Shown: in pieces, positions 43,836 through 57,459 of the stretch
Numbering within the stretch: the first letter of the stretch is position 1
How the letters are laid out: each line of letters opens with the position of its first letter
From: Cinnamomum chago
Lineage: Eukaryota > Streptophyta > Magnoliopsida > Laurales > Lauraceae
NCBI GenBank assembly: GCA_038049695.1
Contig: CP142457.1
Span: forward strand, 29,163,001-29,227,000
Direction: 5' to 3'
DNA: 64,000 nt
Program-made: the position numbers and the translations under genes
The notes under the pieces: generated by a model
Told to the model about the DNA's origin: nothing
Databases searched by the model: none
What the model saw: only the letters and a program-made list of their open reading frames with translations

Positions 43836-45740
43836 TCAGCCGCCAATAACCAAACTGTCAATGCAACCTACACATGGTGTCCCATAGTCTACATCCGTAA
43901 TGGACTTCCGTAACAAGATATTTAAAAGAACATCAAATGTGGTAATTACTTACTAAGGATGCATAAACTTGTTGGGTTAAATGCAAATTAAATAAGAAAA
44001 TAAGTTAGGGGAGACCAACTGATTTTAAGTCTATAATGCATAACATGCTCTAACAGTGTACTCTGTAAACTTAAACGCATATCGAATGAAACAAGTTAAG
44101 CAACTGGCAACGGAACAGGCTAGGCATACCTCTTTGGCTTGATGTTCTTTGGAATAGCCTTTTATCGCTGTTCAATTGTGAGAATGATGAAAGTGTTAGG
44201 ATGTCCGACAAATCAGCTACGAAAAAAGAAAAGAAAAAGGAGTTACGTATGTGTGTGTACCTGTACGTAATCACCCTAAACAATGACAAAATTAAGGAAG
44301 AAAATAAATTGTACATTCAACAAAAAAAGAGTCAAGAACTCCCTCTTACCAAGACTAGTCCAGATGTGGCTTAACTACCTGCCTATCTTGAGTTTGAACC
44401 TAGGCATGCACCTTCCCCTCACAAGAGGCCCATGCTACCTCACTTGATGCAGACTCCCTCACTAGAGGGCTTGGGTCCTCCACCCTCCTAAACAACTCTA
44501 TCCAACCTATATTTCTTCTGACTATACACCCCTTTCCAAGGACTCTAACCACTTACTACCCAAACGCCTATTCGAGGAATTTTATGATCCTCATTAGCCG
44601 AGGTAGCAGCTTGGTATAGTATGTCATCAATTTAAAACGAGTAATCCCTACTCAATCTATTTATATGACTATTTCAAACGCACAAAAGAAAGGAACCCCA
44701 AGAGCAAGAAGAATGATTACTTGCTTGGTAATGAGGACTGGTTCATACACCCATATTTTCACTAGCCTATAGCATTATACAATGCTCATTAAGGACACAA
44801 AAAATAACCCCCAGACACTAAAATTAACACTCCCACCCAAAAAAATAAAATAATAAATAACCTGAATTGACAATGCATCTGGAACCAAAACCCTATCCCA
44901 AAACAGAGAGTTCCCTGTAAAATTCACAACCTTCCCACCATCAGACAATTGGAAACTCAACATCCTTCCCATATGTCCCGCTACATATACAAAGTTTTTT
45001 TTTTCTATCAAGGATTGGTCAATCTTAAACACTAGTATCAGAAGTGTCACAATGAGACCACTATAGGTCCTCAGATATTTAACAACCAACATGTTCTTCA
45101 AGCTTCTCATCGTGGTGAATACGCTTTGTAGATGGCTACAAAAATTGCGGTTGACACCAAATTACCGCTACCATAACAAAGACGATGCAGAGCTCTCCTT
45201 TCCCACGCATTTGATTTCTTTCTTCAAATTAGTATTGGAAACAAAATAAACTATAAACCACAATAGTCAGAGGTTTCAATCAATTCAATCTACAGCTCTC
45301 TATTGTTTATCAATCTCAAATTAGTAATATTAGCAAGATGGAGACACAAAGATTTGGGATTTTTCCATGGCTGCAACTTCTAGACAACTATTTGTCTGCA
45401 AATACCCCAAACCAAATCCCCTCTCCAGAACCCCACAATTCCAACAGTTATAGATACTGAAAATGAAAAGAAAACAAGAAAATAGAGAAGGTGGAAGAGA
45501 TAAGAACCGAAAAAATCACCTTCACAGAGTTTTTTGAAATCTCAAATGGAAGATCATTGTTAAAGCAGTTAGGAGTCCCAGCGAAGGATCTAGCCAGAAT
45601 TTCTTAGACAATAGGGAGCGGAGAGGGAGAGCCGGAGCCAAGACATAGGGAAAGGGAAAGAGAGAGCAAGGAGAATAGGAGAAAGAGAGAAAAAGGTGGG
45701 AGAGGAAAATCGTTTGGGGAAGAAAGGAGAACAAAATCGT
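43836..45740 (-). other. Candidate spliced gene of unknown function
   Basis: Two exon-like segments fit together: 44130-44216 (acceptor TTTTTCGTAG, residues DLSDILTLSSFSQLNSDKRL, donor GGTATG) and 43836-43948 (acceptor TTAGTAAG, ending in ITDVDYGTPCVGCIDSL and a TGA stop), with matching phases. Upstream, 44866-45110 is open (GRMLSFQLSDGGKVVN) with a donor after SIQ, and 45500-45740 is pyrimidine-rich like a 5' leader. The phase from the upstream part to 44216 does not close in my reading, so at least one exon is missing or this is a relic. I do not recognise the protein. Confidence 0.3.
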
Positions 45741-47484
45741 TTGGACCTATTAGGGTTAAGAAATTAGGTGAATGGGATGATGATGTCGTTTGGCAGCTGT
45801 GGGGGTAAAGTGGTCCAAATCACGTGTGCGAACACCGAATTTGGTGTTTTGGTGCATTTCTGACTAAATCGGGCTAACACATGTTTAGCAACATTTTTTT
45901 GGTAAAATTCCCAAGTTTCTAAAGGGTACATAGTATTGAAATGGGTTTGGTTAAGAAACTAACAAGGGTAATTTTGGAAGAAAATAGATATAATTAGATG
46001 AGCTAATTTTAAGGAACGTAGAAAAACAAGGTTCTTGATTTTATAACTCAAGGCTGAGGTAGCATATTCTTATTTGAGAGTGCAAGACACTGCATCATAT
46101 TAGTGTGCAGCGTCACTACATGGAAGTCTCCTCCATTAAGCAAACCCAAAATCCTCATTTTGAAACCCTGCCTTTCATCTTCTTCTCCTTGTTGCTATCC
46201 CATCATCAAGGATCTCAGTTTTTTCTTCCTTTTCTCCAATTTTTTGGCCCACCTATTGAGATTCCTCATATCTCCTCTATTTCCATATTCATTTGGGGCT
46301 TTTGGTCTTTTTTCCCTTCTCTTTGTTTCCTCTTTCTATTTTAGGAAAGTGCTATCTAACAAGGGAAGAATATAATCAACTAAAATGAAATAAAAACATG
46401 AGAAAAGCTAAGATCTAAATGCGCAGAGCGGGGGTGGAGGCAGGAGCGCTAAAGTGTTAAATTTTAAAGTAATTATATGTCCAGAGCACCTCCAGAACGC
46501 CTATACAATATAGTGCTTGTCGGTTTATAAACACTTAAGTAATGGGCAAAAATATATCTTATCCATATATTCAAGTATAAAAAATGGAGGAAAATTTAAC
46601 TTTGCAATTTGATTGCATAAAATAGACAATAATTAATAAGTCAGAAGAAGTTTCTTCATTTAAAAGATAAGCGTCAAGCTTATAGAAAAGGAAAATGCAC
46701 ATAAACCAAAGATTCTGCACGGTTCGCTCCATATTCAATTGAACCGCACTATGAAGATGGTTGAACCACGCTCCGAGGAGGTTCCGCTTCGAAAACACTG
46801 ATCTGCATTTTCAGAGTGGGATCGAGAAGGCCGAGGGGCGGTTCTGGGTACATACTAAGGCTAAGATCAAGGTGAAGTTGTAGTCATGGACGTGTCTTTG
46901 TCAACTTTGGGTATATTCGCTTGTACGAACCTGAGCCAAAACCCTAGCTTTTCATTTTTTAAGTTTTTGGGAGAAGGTTTTTTTTTAAAGTTTTTTCACA
47001 GTGATTTAATTTGATGTTTGGAAGATTTTTCTTTCTTTCCCCACTTTGATGTTTGGAATAGTATTTTGGAAGACCAAATTTTTCTTCGAAGGCCCTTGAG
47101 ATTCACCAAGCTGATTTATGGTGCTATCGTACGGAGATTGTTCATGGTATCTAAGTTAGATAGCATGAATTATTGTTGAGAGGACAAGAAATAAACCAAT
47201 AATGAATAACTACTAAAAAAAAGGGAAGTTCTTATGATGTGGAGCATAGTTATTGCATAGAGTCCTCGCTGCACCATGCTAAAGTCCTACTTGATTGGAA
47301 ATAACTAATTTGTAAGTAATTGAAGCCCGTGGTACCTTTTCTTCCAAAAGGTAATGACTATAAGGCATGGTAGATGAATGGAATACATAAAGGATTACAA
47401 CTTTCCAGTCAAATACTATTCGGGTAAGTGAATGCTATATCAGATGCCATTGGCTCATATATGCACAAAATCAGCTTTTATATA
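45741..47484. other. Intergenic, no gene seen
   Basis: AT-rich DNA with poly-T runs and a pyrimidine-rich stretch at 46120-46340 whose open frames are low-complexity. Nothing recognisable as coding or as an element end. Confidence 0.5.
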
Positions 47485-48985
47485 AGAATTTCTTAACTTG
47501 GACGTAGAGTTACAGTCGCTTAGTAAAGGAGTAATGTTGGCAAGTCTTTCAGTGTTCTCGCCATACTTGATTTAGAAAAGCAAGGAGAATCAATGAAATG
47601 ACCCAAAGTTGGTATGAGTTTTAGAGAATTTAGCAGAAAGGTCAAACTCTAGAGTTGTTGAAGGTATGTTGTACTTCCATGATCGATTGTATGTGCCAAC
47701 AGTAGAAGATCTGAAAGATGAAATCATGATGGGAGCGCACCATGTAAAGTATTTCATGCAATCAAACAATACCAAAATGTATTAGAATCTGAAGGGATGA
47801 TTTTGGTGGAACAATATGCAGAGTGAAATCGTTGGTTTCGTTTTTCAATGCCTGATGTGTTAACAAATCAAAGCAAAACATTAGAAACCTCTAGGATTGT
47901 TACGTCTGTTGAGAATCCCAAAACGAGAATTGGAACATATATAATGGACTTTATCTCATGACTTTTGCAGACAAAGAAGGGTAATGATTGTACATGGGTG
48001 ATTATGGATCGTCTGACCAATGCAACATACTTTATACCGATGAAAACGGGTAAAGAAACCATTATGGACATGTTAGCCAAGTTTGTACGTCGCAGAAATT
48101 GTCAGACTTCATGGAGTGCTATTTGTCTACTGCATCTGACAGAGATAGTAAGTTTGTTTCAAGGTTCTGGACGACCCAGTGCCCTAAGGAAGTACTGGGC
48201 ACCAATCTGAATTTCTGTACAGTGTATCATCCACAGACTGATGAATAGATAGAAAGATTGTTCAAACCTTAGAAGATATGCTGAGAGCATGTGTCCTAGA
48301 TTTCAAAAGTCAATGGGATAAGGATTTGCCTCGTTGTGAATTTTGCCTATAGTAACAATTTTCTCTCTTGTATTGGGATGGCACCATACTATGTCAGAAG
48401 ATACAAGGCTCGCATTTGTTGGGAAGAAGTAAGAGTTCGTAGTTTTCATGGACCCTCTATCGTCGTTGAGTGTGGTGAGAAAGTTAAGTTGATCCAAGAA
48501 AGATTGAAGACAACTCAAAGCGGACGAGAAAGTTATGGTGATAAACGCCGAAGAGATTTGGAATTCCAAGTTGGTGATAAGGTGTTTATGAAAGTGTTAC
48601 CGGTCAAAGGAACTGTTCGTTTTAGGCAGAAGGGCAAGCTGTCAAGATGGTATATGGGACCTTTTGAGCTACGAAGCAGAGTAGGAGATGTGGCCTACAG
48701 ATTGACCCTACCAACGGGTTTTTCAGTAGTTCACAATTACTTTCACGTATCTATGATTAAGAAGTACATTGCAAATCCTTTTCACATGATAGTCCATGAA
48801 CCGCTGGAGACTAAAGAAGATGCTTATTACACTGAAAAGTTTGCTCAAATCATTAACACGAAAGAGCAAGTACTAGGACAACGACTAAACAATGGGTGAA
48901 AGTTTTGTGGGAAAACCATAGCCTTAAAGTAGTAACATGGGAGCAAAGGGATCAAGTATAGAAGCAGTACCCTCATTGATCCTAA
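47485..48985 (+). pseudogene. Broken gypsy pol (chromovirus-like): integrase and C-terminus
   Basis: In shifting frames: LASLSVL...LDLEKQGES linker, H2C2 zinc region (MLYFHDRLYVPTVEDLKDEI; FWW..), integrase start (KKGNDCTWVIMDRLTNATYF), degraded core, then an open frame 48336-48899 with KGKLSRWYMGPFELRSRVGD and VVHNYFHVSMIKKY, the integrase C-terminal GPF/Y block. After a frame change comes VKVLWENHSLKVVTWE near 48895-48950, a chromodomain-like tail. Many stops. It is on the opposite strand to, and separate from, the element at 605-43695; LTR ends were not found. Confidence 0.8.
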
Positions 48986-48989
48986 CATG

Positions 48990-50383
48990 TATAAATGGGA
49001 TTTACAAGAGATTTGGGGAAGTTTCCTTCACAAGAAAATTGAAAAAGAGGAAGAAAGGGTTGGGGAAGATGATGATGAGCTTGAGAGCTTGTCTTGTCTT
49101 GTCTTGGACTTGGGGAAGCTTGAACAAAGGTGGGAGGTGATAAGAGGAGGAGTAAAGGAAGATGAGATGGAAAGATGAAAAGGGAAAAAGGGAAGGAGCT
49201 CTCGGCTTTGTAGAGAAATTTTCATGAATTTACAAAAAGGGGCTTCTAAGGGACTATAATGAAAATAGGGAGTTGAGAGACTCCAGGCCGCTGGGTTGCG
49301 ACGATCCCAAAATGGATAATTGATGTGCATGAAGAGAACTACCCGATGCACCCAACTATGCTAAGTTTCTAAAATTGCATCTAACCCCTCCTTATTTTCT
49401 ATAATTACGAAATACACCTTTACTACACTCAAAATCACTCCGATAACCGCAAAACTTGCTGAAGCTATTCCTAACAATAAAACTAACGCGTTAGGGTATT
49501 GGGCTCAATTAATTAACCCTAATCCAAATTCCTATCTACTTACACTAATCCACCTAAATAAGGCTAGGGCCATACATGATGAATCGAAAGGGATGAATCT
49601 ATAAGATCTGCTCTGGTAATACAATTTGTTGACATCCTTTGTTTGTCAATTCTGCATCAAACCCTAGCACATCTACTTATAGCCTCTCTCTCTCTCTCTC
49701 ATATGCATGGGATGTCAGGCCCACTCACAAAAATATAAGAAGACTGTTGGGACCAAGGGCCTATATAATTTTCAGCATTTTAATCCATGAAGGAAGCAAT
49801 ACATAAATCTTGTGCTTTATAGTTTCTTAGAAAAATGAAGACTCAATCTATGGACGTTGCTTTCTACTCAAGAATTCAAGATTTTTTGTAGACTACATTA
49901 CCTTTGTTGCTGGAGTAGTAAAAGATCAGGAAAGAAACACACACACACATATACACTCTTGATCAAATTGAGTGAGAGACCGAACATAACCAACAGAACC
50001 AGATGATTAGAAACAAATTAAAGAAAAAGAGTGCACATAGAAGCTACCCTGAAAAATTAAACATTTCTTCTTTTGAGCTATCAAGCTTGGTCTTTGCTCT
50101 TTTTCCAACTTACAAAAGCTTCACAAAATGACAAAATGAATAAAGATCCTACACATACACATAGTAGCTCCTTTGATAAGTTACACTTCTCTTTCTTCCT
50201 ACTTACCAAGCTCGGTCTGTTTTCTAATCACAAAAGCTTCACAAAAATGACAAAATGAATAAAGAAACTACACATACATCTTACTTCATCTAAATTCTCA
50301 AGAAGGGAAGGTAAAATAACGCAGTGAATTTGTTCTTGACATTGTCACTTTTTCCACATGCATAATTCTTTCTTGCAAGCAAA
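48990..50383. other. Intergenic, downstream of the LIN-like gene
   Basis: 49000-49350 is purine-rich, possibly 3' gypsy or LTR remains. A CT microsatellite is at 49684-49701 and an AC run at 49941-49952. 50060-50285 is a two-copy duplication. No gene seen. Confidence 0.5.
50060..50285. repeat. Direct duplication, two ~120-bp copies
   Basis: Both copies contain CTACTT/CTTTT..., AGCTTGGTC or AGCTCGGTC, then ACAAAAGCTTCACAAAA and GACAAAATGAATAAAG, offset by about 121 bases (for example ACAAAAGCTTC at 50113 and 50231). It lies just downstream of the LIN-like stop codon (minus strand), probably in or beyond the 3' UTR. Confidence 0.75.
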
Positions 50384-53300
50384 TCATCTCTTTAATGCAG
50401 CAAATGTTGAAGTGCCTGAAGTGATTGATAAAAGCTCTTTAGCTGTCCATGTCACTTGGGCCAGATTCCTTAATGGGCTCACCAACTCCTTATCCAATGG
50501 AAAAAGCAAAGAGAGACACTCTGTAACAAGATCAAAAGGAATTATGGACTACTGTACAATGTGTTATTCAAAATTGTAATCTTAATCTCAAACATTTATA
50601 CAGTATTTAGACATCACTCAGGTACATGGGTATTTGGGTATGCACCCGGACTCGATTATCAATTGGTCAAAGAAGAGGGTAGACCCAGATTTTTTGGATC
50701 AAGTCCTTCAGGTAACCGGGTAATCGAAGGTCCATTGACCTCCCTTGACTCAACACAGGATGGGCTTCGTGTGAAGTATTTCACTCAATCAATAGTGAAT
50801 TATCCAGTGTGAGCAGTCTTAGAAACTCAGATCGACTCAGTGACTCAGGAGCTCGTGCAAGACTGACCATTCATTCAGATTCAGCGGCTCAATTTGATAA
50901 TCTATTGAGTCGAGTTGACTTACCCTGACTCCAGTGAGCCAAACGAGTTTGAGACTGAGTTTCAGATGGATGTGTAGACCACCCGTTTATTGGGGCATTT
51001 CCATTTATCTGATAATCATCCAATCAAGACCTGAAAATATTCTACATGATCGCTTATGATGGAAAGTTTAGTCCAACTAACTGCTCAGGATATCCATAAC
51101 ATCCCTACTGCTGGAAGACAAAGGTTATAGAATACTCACCTATACCTGAATTTCTAACAAAATTCAGCAGTGACAATGTAGCCAACACCCTCTCCTCTAG
51201 TGCTCTATCATAATTCAGGCTCTCTAGTAAGCGTGGCACAAGAGTGGATGATGCCAATGACTGGAGATCAGCATTTTCCATCAAAATGAGTGAGCTGCTC
51301 ATCCATGCCACAGTGACTAGGCATGCTCGTGCCAAACATGGGATGCCATTGGCTATTGACTTCGAAAGAGCAGCAAAAAACCGCTTGTTGCCGCTTGTCA
51401 GCAAGACAGTTGCAACCTTTCTTTGGCATTCTTCAGTTGCATCTTCTTCTTCATCCTGGTAAGCACATAGATGCATGAAGTTACATTTAGATACATGTGA
51501 AACTTATGTAAATATAAATACAATTCTACGTATATACATAGAATATGTCTAATATGATCTTCACATGCACATAAATGACGAGTAACTGCCTCTAATGAAG
51601 AGCATGACAAGTATGTGAACAGGGAGCAAAGAGAGGCTAATGAACACTTGGAATGAAGCACTTAGAAGTAACATGGAAGCCTATCTAGTTACGGAAACAT
51701 AAATCTATGTAAGGAGTGAAGCAAAACTCACAAAGCTGGCCCCAGATAGAAGCAATATGACTTTGGTGATAATTATGTAGACATTTCCATGAATTCATAT
51801 ATTTTAAATGTTTGAGGTTAGAAAATCACTGTGGGTTGTTTATTGTCTTTGCTAAAACTAATTAAAGGCGTGTTTTTGGACTTTGGACACAATCCAGATT
51901 GAATGATATATTTAAGGAGAATGGATGATTGTTCGTTGCATTATGTATATATGGTGGCATAGAGAGCATGACTCACAGTACACAGGCTATTGTTTTTTGT
52001 GTTGTTTGAACTCCAAGGGTAGATGTTGGCACTGCAGCACATAAATATGTCAAATTATTATTTGGGAGGGAAGCCATCCTACGATTAACAAGTTAATAGT
52101 GACAATAAGAGTGAGTTGGATGAATACATCTTGGATGCACTTCGAATACTTGAGCAAAATTGGATATTCTCTGCTCTGTGCTTGCATGTCAAAATTCAAA
52201 GTACATTTTGTGGGTTCTGTTTCTTATATTTCTCCACACTAGACCAAAATCGCTGACCGCAATTGATAGCGATTTGCAGCAGCACGAGAAGCTATCTAAC
52301 ATAATGTTCAATGCACCCATCACCAAAAGATGGTGGAGGAATTAAGCACATTTCCTTTGAAACTGAATGTAGTTGTGCGTATCCTAAAAATTATTAATTA
52401 ACCCAATCACCACAGAAAGAACAAATTATAAGCTGAAAACATACCGTTCGAGTGATTTTATCGGCAACTATTTCCTTTCCAGTCAACAAATCTGAAGACA
52501 CATAATCAAGCCCTGCTTGCTTCAATAGCCATGTCTCTACTGATGCCTCTCCTGTGTAAGAGAAGCGGCCGCCTAACAGTAAAAGAGCCCGGGTTGATTG
52601 TTCTTGGACCGTTTGATTATGTGAATCACATTCTAATGCTGATATTATTGCTTCTACTGCTTCTTCTCTATATATACTACATTGTGAAGAATCCCCCTGC
52701 AACATGACTGTCATTCTATATAGGATTGCATAATGTTTTCAAACCAGTACAGTTCTCATATTACTCCTATGTAACTTGGACACAAAGAACTGTAGTTTCT
52801 TTCTCTAACAAGGAAATGAGAGATACTGAAAAAGCAACACCAACATGTCTGTGCAGAGTTATAGCTTAATTGTAGAGAGTATGCTAATGTCATGTAGCCA
52901 TAGTGTAATCTGCCCTATGAAAACCATCTATCAGAAGGGCCCGCTATGTGGATCAGATAGAGTAAAAGATTAAACAGTTCTAATAAGGTGGGTTAACTTG
53001 GCTACATGTCTCTCTGACAGTAGCATCCAAGACTTGGCTTGTGAGAGAACCCTGCCTGAATTTTGGGCTAGGGGATAAACACTGGTCCCACCAGATGTGT
53101 GGATATGGTCTAGCATACATGTAGACATCAGCACATGTGCCACATGGAAATTGGAATGGAAATTAGGGGTATTCATGGGCTGTATTCGGCTGGGTGAAGC
53201 CCTACAGGCCTGAAAGGGCCCAGACCCAGCCTATTCGAGTAGCTCAGACCCAGCTATCTGTGTACATGCTTCCTTGTGCTAAAACCTCAAGCCAGGTCCA

Positions 53301-56300
53301 TTAGGATATATAGGACCAGACCCAGGCCATTTAATTTCTAGGACAAAAAATTAGGTTTAAATCCAGCTGAAGGGCCTAAAACCACTGCCCAAATCTGGAC
53401 TAATTCGGGTCAGTATGCAACGGGCCATCAGCACCCCTGGCAGATGTAGCTACATCTAGTTTTAGCAAACATAGTTGTTTCTGTATAATTTTTATCATCT
53501 TTAAAAACATAAATACAGTGGGCTTTAGAAAATTGAACCTAGGTATTAAGAAATACAGTAGAACAATATGAATATTTTACAATTGTGACCAAATGAAGAA
53601 TAAAAGAAAAACATTTTGTTTTCCATGCATCAATATATATAATCTAGCATGTGCACTGCAATATAGGTTAATAAATGGAGTGTTCATGTTACTTTGATTT
53701 AAGTACAGAAAGTAATAGTCGCTGGAAAGTACCAGAAGATCAAGGTGTAATAGAATGGCAGCCACTAGTGGACGTTGATCAAGTGGGGCCCTCTGGAGAT
53801 AGGCCAATAGGATATGCATTGTATTTAAGCAGCCTTCATTCTTTAGTCCATTTAGGAACTTGTTGATCTGAGTTCTTCTGTTAAATGCAAAAACTACTAA
53901 TTGTTAGTCCAATTTGCTCCATTTAACAGTATAATGTGTCTCCATGTACATTTTGTTACACTCTAGACTACGGTAGATTACAATATTTGGTAGGATGAAT
54001 TTTAATTGTCTCTGCCATCGTCCTGAAGCAGTGCAGAAAATCAGAATTCAGATAAAATGTAATGCCAATTTGCTGCTTTTCCCATCCAAAATTTACCAGT
54101 GCCAAAGGCCGATATAGATTTTTAGTTAAGTTGAAAACTGTGTCAACCACCATCTCACTCTTTCAAATTATTCAAAAAGGCTATGAATTGTGATTTATAT
54201 AGTTCATCAAAATGCAGTTTCATATTCAGTAATTACAGATAAAGAGAAGAAAGAGCTTCCTGAAATGCGTGGAAGAAGCCTTAAATGAGTAGGTACCTGT
54301 GAAGGCAGACAAGCTCTGCCAGTAGAGAAAGGGCACATCCACCCGACTTGCTATGGTTGCCAAGAAGTAGTTCGAGGATCGAAGCCCTCTTAATGTTGTT
54401 TGCTAAGTAGTGTCTACAGATTCCGTCTGCTTGGATGCAAGAAGACATAAATGAAGCAGCGGTCCTCTTTTCGAAAGAGTCACCCAATTCGAGTCGTTGT
54501 ATAAGCAATCTTAGTCCACCAAGTGAAACCACTTGCTTTGCATTCTCTAAGTTCCGGTCAATGTCAAAACCATTCATAAGTTGATCAAGTAAGTAGAAAA
54601 CTGCTGCTTGTGGATTGCATTCTATTGTAAACAAGGTTTGCAATCGATCTCCAAACTCTAAGACACGGAGGACTAACGGGATCCAGTCGGGTGATAACAT
54701 CTGTTTCGCCTTCGGTTTCAACAGATAAAGCAACACTGCTGCCTTTAGAAAAAGACTGTTACTCCGTAACAATCTCAAGAAAATCTCCAAATGTGGATCT
54801 GAATTCAGTATCATCTGCCTATTCACTTCATTCCTAACTACCAGCTCTGCTAAGATTGAGATAGCTAGCTCTAAAATCTCATCATCTTCGGACGAAAATA
54901 GTACCTCAAGGAGTCCCTCAATGAAGGGTTCTTTAGATAATTCCATTTCCAAGTTAGGATCTTCATGCGAGTCCAACCATGCTTTGGCCACTGTACGAAT
55001 AGAGTTTTCGCAGTCAATTAAGCTCTCTGAGGTGCATATGGTAGTGATAGCTCTATTTAGTTTAGTCAAAGAAACACGAAAGTAGGGATCTCTTTCCACT
55101 GTTTCATTCTTGGATATGCCATTTTGGCGAGCTACACCAGTTGCCGGTTCATTTCGACATGAAAAAATCCGCAAGTACTCTGATTTATGTGTTTCTGCTG
55201 GCAATTCTGCTTTTGGGTTTTCATGAAACTGGATTGACGATCTTCGATTGCTTCCCATGTCACTCTGTTTAGGCCAGAAAAGCAAGTTCAGAAAACTTTA
55301 AAATTGTAACTTTAGGATGCACATGGATTTAGCTAAATCATATTTGGTTGAAAGACTGGCAGAGTGGATGGTATCCTCTCTGCTATGCATTTTGAGAAGG
55401 TACCCATGATTTACTTCCAGGCGGGCCCCACGATCAGACCATTCCATGGATTCAAATGGTTTGGCTGTTCCTAATAATGACTCCATAAGTATGTATTAGT
55501 GTATGTGTGTTACGTTAAGATATGTGCAATTCGTGTACTCGGGATGAATTCCAGCACTCGAGGCCCAGCCCCAATCCTGGTCTAAATTCCACTCGGTTTT
55601 TGATACCCAGCCCAAATTGGTTTTTCATGCTGGCTAGACGCCTAGGCTCAGACTAGTTTCACCTCTAACATATAAATGCACCTTTAATCTCTTCAGAATA
55701 ATACCTTTACTTCTGTCTTCTTATTATTTATGGATATCAATTAGATATTTGAAGTCTAGCATTCACCAAACAGTACTTAAATCAAGCATGCTATATAAAT
55801 TTAATTCTAGAAATACAAAGAACAATCCCTCCATTTGTAAACATATACAACTGCCATTGCTGCTGCTACTACTGCTAGAAAGGAGAGTTACATGAATTGA
55901 ATTAACAACCTTGTGATTGCATGATTCTGAAAACGTTCCTTCCTTTGACACCATACTTCCCCTGTCAGAAAAAGGATCATCTCTCCCATCTTCAAAAAGT
56001 AAACCACTGTGCTTTTCTCTGCATTCTACCAATGCCCGCTCGAAGGGTGAACCAAAGACAGATTGGTATCTTCAAAGATAAACAAAACAAAGTCATAAAA
56101 CATCAATTTCAAGCATAGTTGTAAAGCTTGCTTACATAAAACTCATCAGGGTCAACTCAACTCGACTAGATTTCGAGCCAACTCAGTACAAAACTTGATT
56201 TTCTGTGTTTGATTCCTGGAATCAACTTGACCCAGTGGACTTCTCCAGTTGAGGTGAGTTTTATGAAATCATATAAACAACAAGCGTAAGTATTCTCACT

Positions 56301-57459
56301 TGAATACAAGTTAAAAAACCTTGGAAATTTGACATGGCTAGATAAGATGAAGAATTTACATTAACTAAAGTATTGAATGGAAAAGATGCTATGTTCATCT
56401 TACTCACAGGCCTTTATCTATTGAAGGATTTGAACTCATGGAAGCCGATCTTTTCTTCGAAGATTCATAAACGGGCCTCGATGGCAATGCAATTGTAGGA
56501 ACAGTGGGTGGTTTCGCTCCAACCTTAAGCCATTCCTTGTAGTAAAGCGCGAACTGAGCTGTACCCTTATCCATGTGTTCATTGTAGACCTTACTCAAAA
56601 GCTTCATCCATCTTTCTCTCTTTCCATCATCCAAAATTGAATCTGAAATGAGTTCAACTTCTTTACTGTACCAAACCTTCAAATGGAGAAGATGGGGAAG
56701 AAAGAAATGCTCCCAAAGGTCTGGAAGCAGATGCTTCCGTGCGAGAGAAGGGGAATCACAGAACACCTGAAGAAGATGCCTCACAGAGATGCGGTCATTC
56801 TTCTCGAGCTTGTAGACTATTGCAATGTAGAGCTGTGCCAGGGCTGATAGGTGCGAATTGGGTATGCCACACGTGGATCTAGTCTTCGATTCAGGAGAAT
56901 TAAGAGATGCGACAATGCTCAGAAGCCTTATAGAATTCCTCAATGACCGCTTTTTCGATTCCTTGCTCCTTGTTTGCTGGCTCTCTGCCAATTGCTCAAT
57001 GCTGTCTACACACAATTCCATGTTTGTGAGTATTGTGTCATTGGAATCGACACGCCCTCGTGACAAGCATGCAGAACACGTATGGCGAATTCTAGTCCTA
57101 AAGCTTTCATCCTTCAAGAACCGACCTACATATCCACCGAGGATCGAGATCACAGCACGAACGGCAACTTCATCGATTGCCGGCCCATCAGAGCATCCAT
57201 CCTCTGACACGCGCAACTCAAAATTCGACCGCCCCGACTTAGAATCGACCCTTTTGGAGGATAAAACTGATGACCCAGTTTGCGCAAGCGCCTTCTTGTG
57301 CTGCTGCTTGGAGAAATCTGCACTCTTACGGTCACGACAGAGGTAGATGGGCAGTGCTACCGAGTCATTGGGTGCGATTCGGTCTTTGAGATTGGAGGAT
57401 TTAGAAGGATTTCGGCGTTTGAAGCCATCCTTGGTAAGGAGTTCATGTAAGGACGACAT
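50384..57459 (-). CDS. LIN-like armadillo-type protein, 7 exons, 1007 residues
   Basis: Exons (minus strand): 57459-56408, 56069-55910, 55264-54297, 53877-53733, 52696-52445, 51455-51146, 50520-50384; 3024 coding bases, all introns GT-AG, all phases closing, TGA stop at 50386-50384. Residues 1-350: conserved LIN N-terminus (EVAVRAVISILGGYVGRFLK, LYYKEWLKVGAKPPTVP). Residues ~440-1000: helical repeats (PFIEGLLEVLFSS, ILELAISILAELVVRNEVNR, LKAAVLLYLLKPKAKQM, MHILLAYLQRAPLDQRPLVA, LARACLVTVAWMSS), ending KELVSPLRNLAQVTWTAKEL. The family includes the legume LIN/CERBERUS ubiquitin ligases, but I see no U-box and no WD40 repeats here, so ligase activity should not be assumed. It is most like the shorter, widely conserved LIN homologues. 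The start is chosen as the first ATG of an open exon matching the family N-terminus. Confidence 0.88.
52900..53420. repeat. Dispersed-repeat-like sequence in LIN-like intron 4
   Basis: The intron 52697-53732 contains text such as GGCCCAGACCCAGCC and CCAGACCCAGGCC, a style seen again in intron 2 (55555-55660). It looks like a relic transposon family, but no ends were found. Confidence 0.4.

Noticed and set aside
46103..46375. 90-codon ORF, serine/phenylalanine-rich
   Set aside because: Low-complexity pyrimidine-rich DNA open in more than one frame; no motif.
55298..55486. 62-codon minus-strand ORF as an extra exon of the LIN-like gene
   Set aside because: It lies in intron 2; exon 2 joins exon 3 in phase without it, and it has no family similarity. 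It stays a candidate only if transcripts include it.
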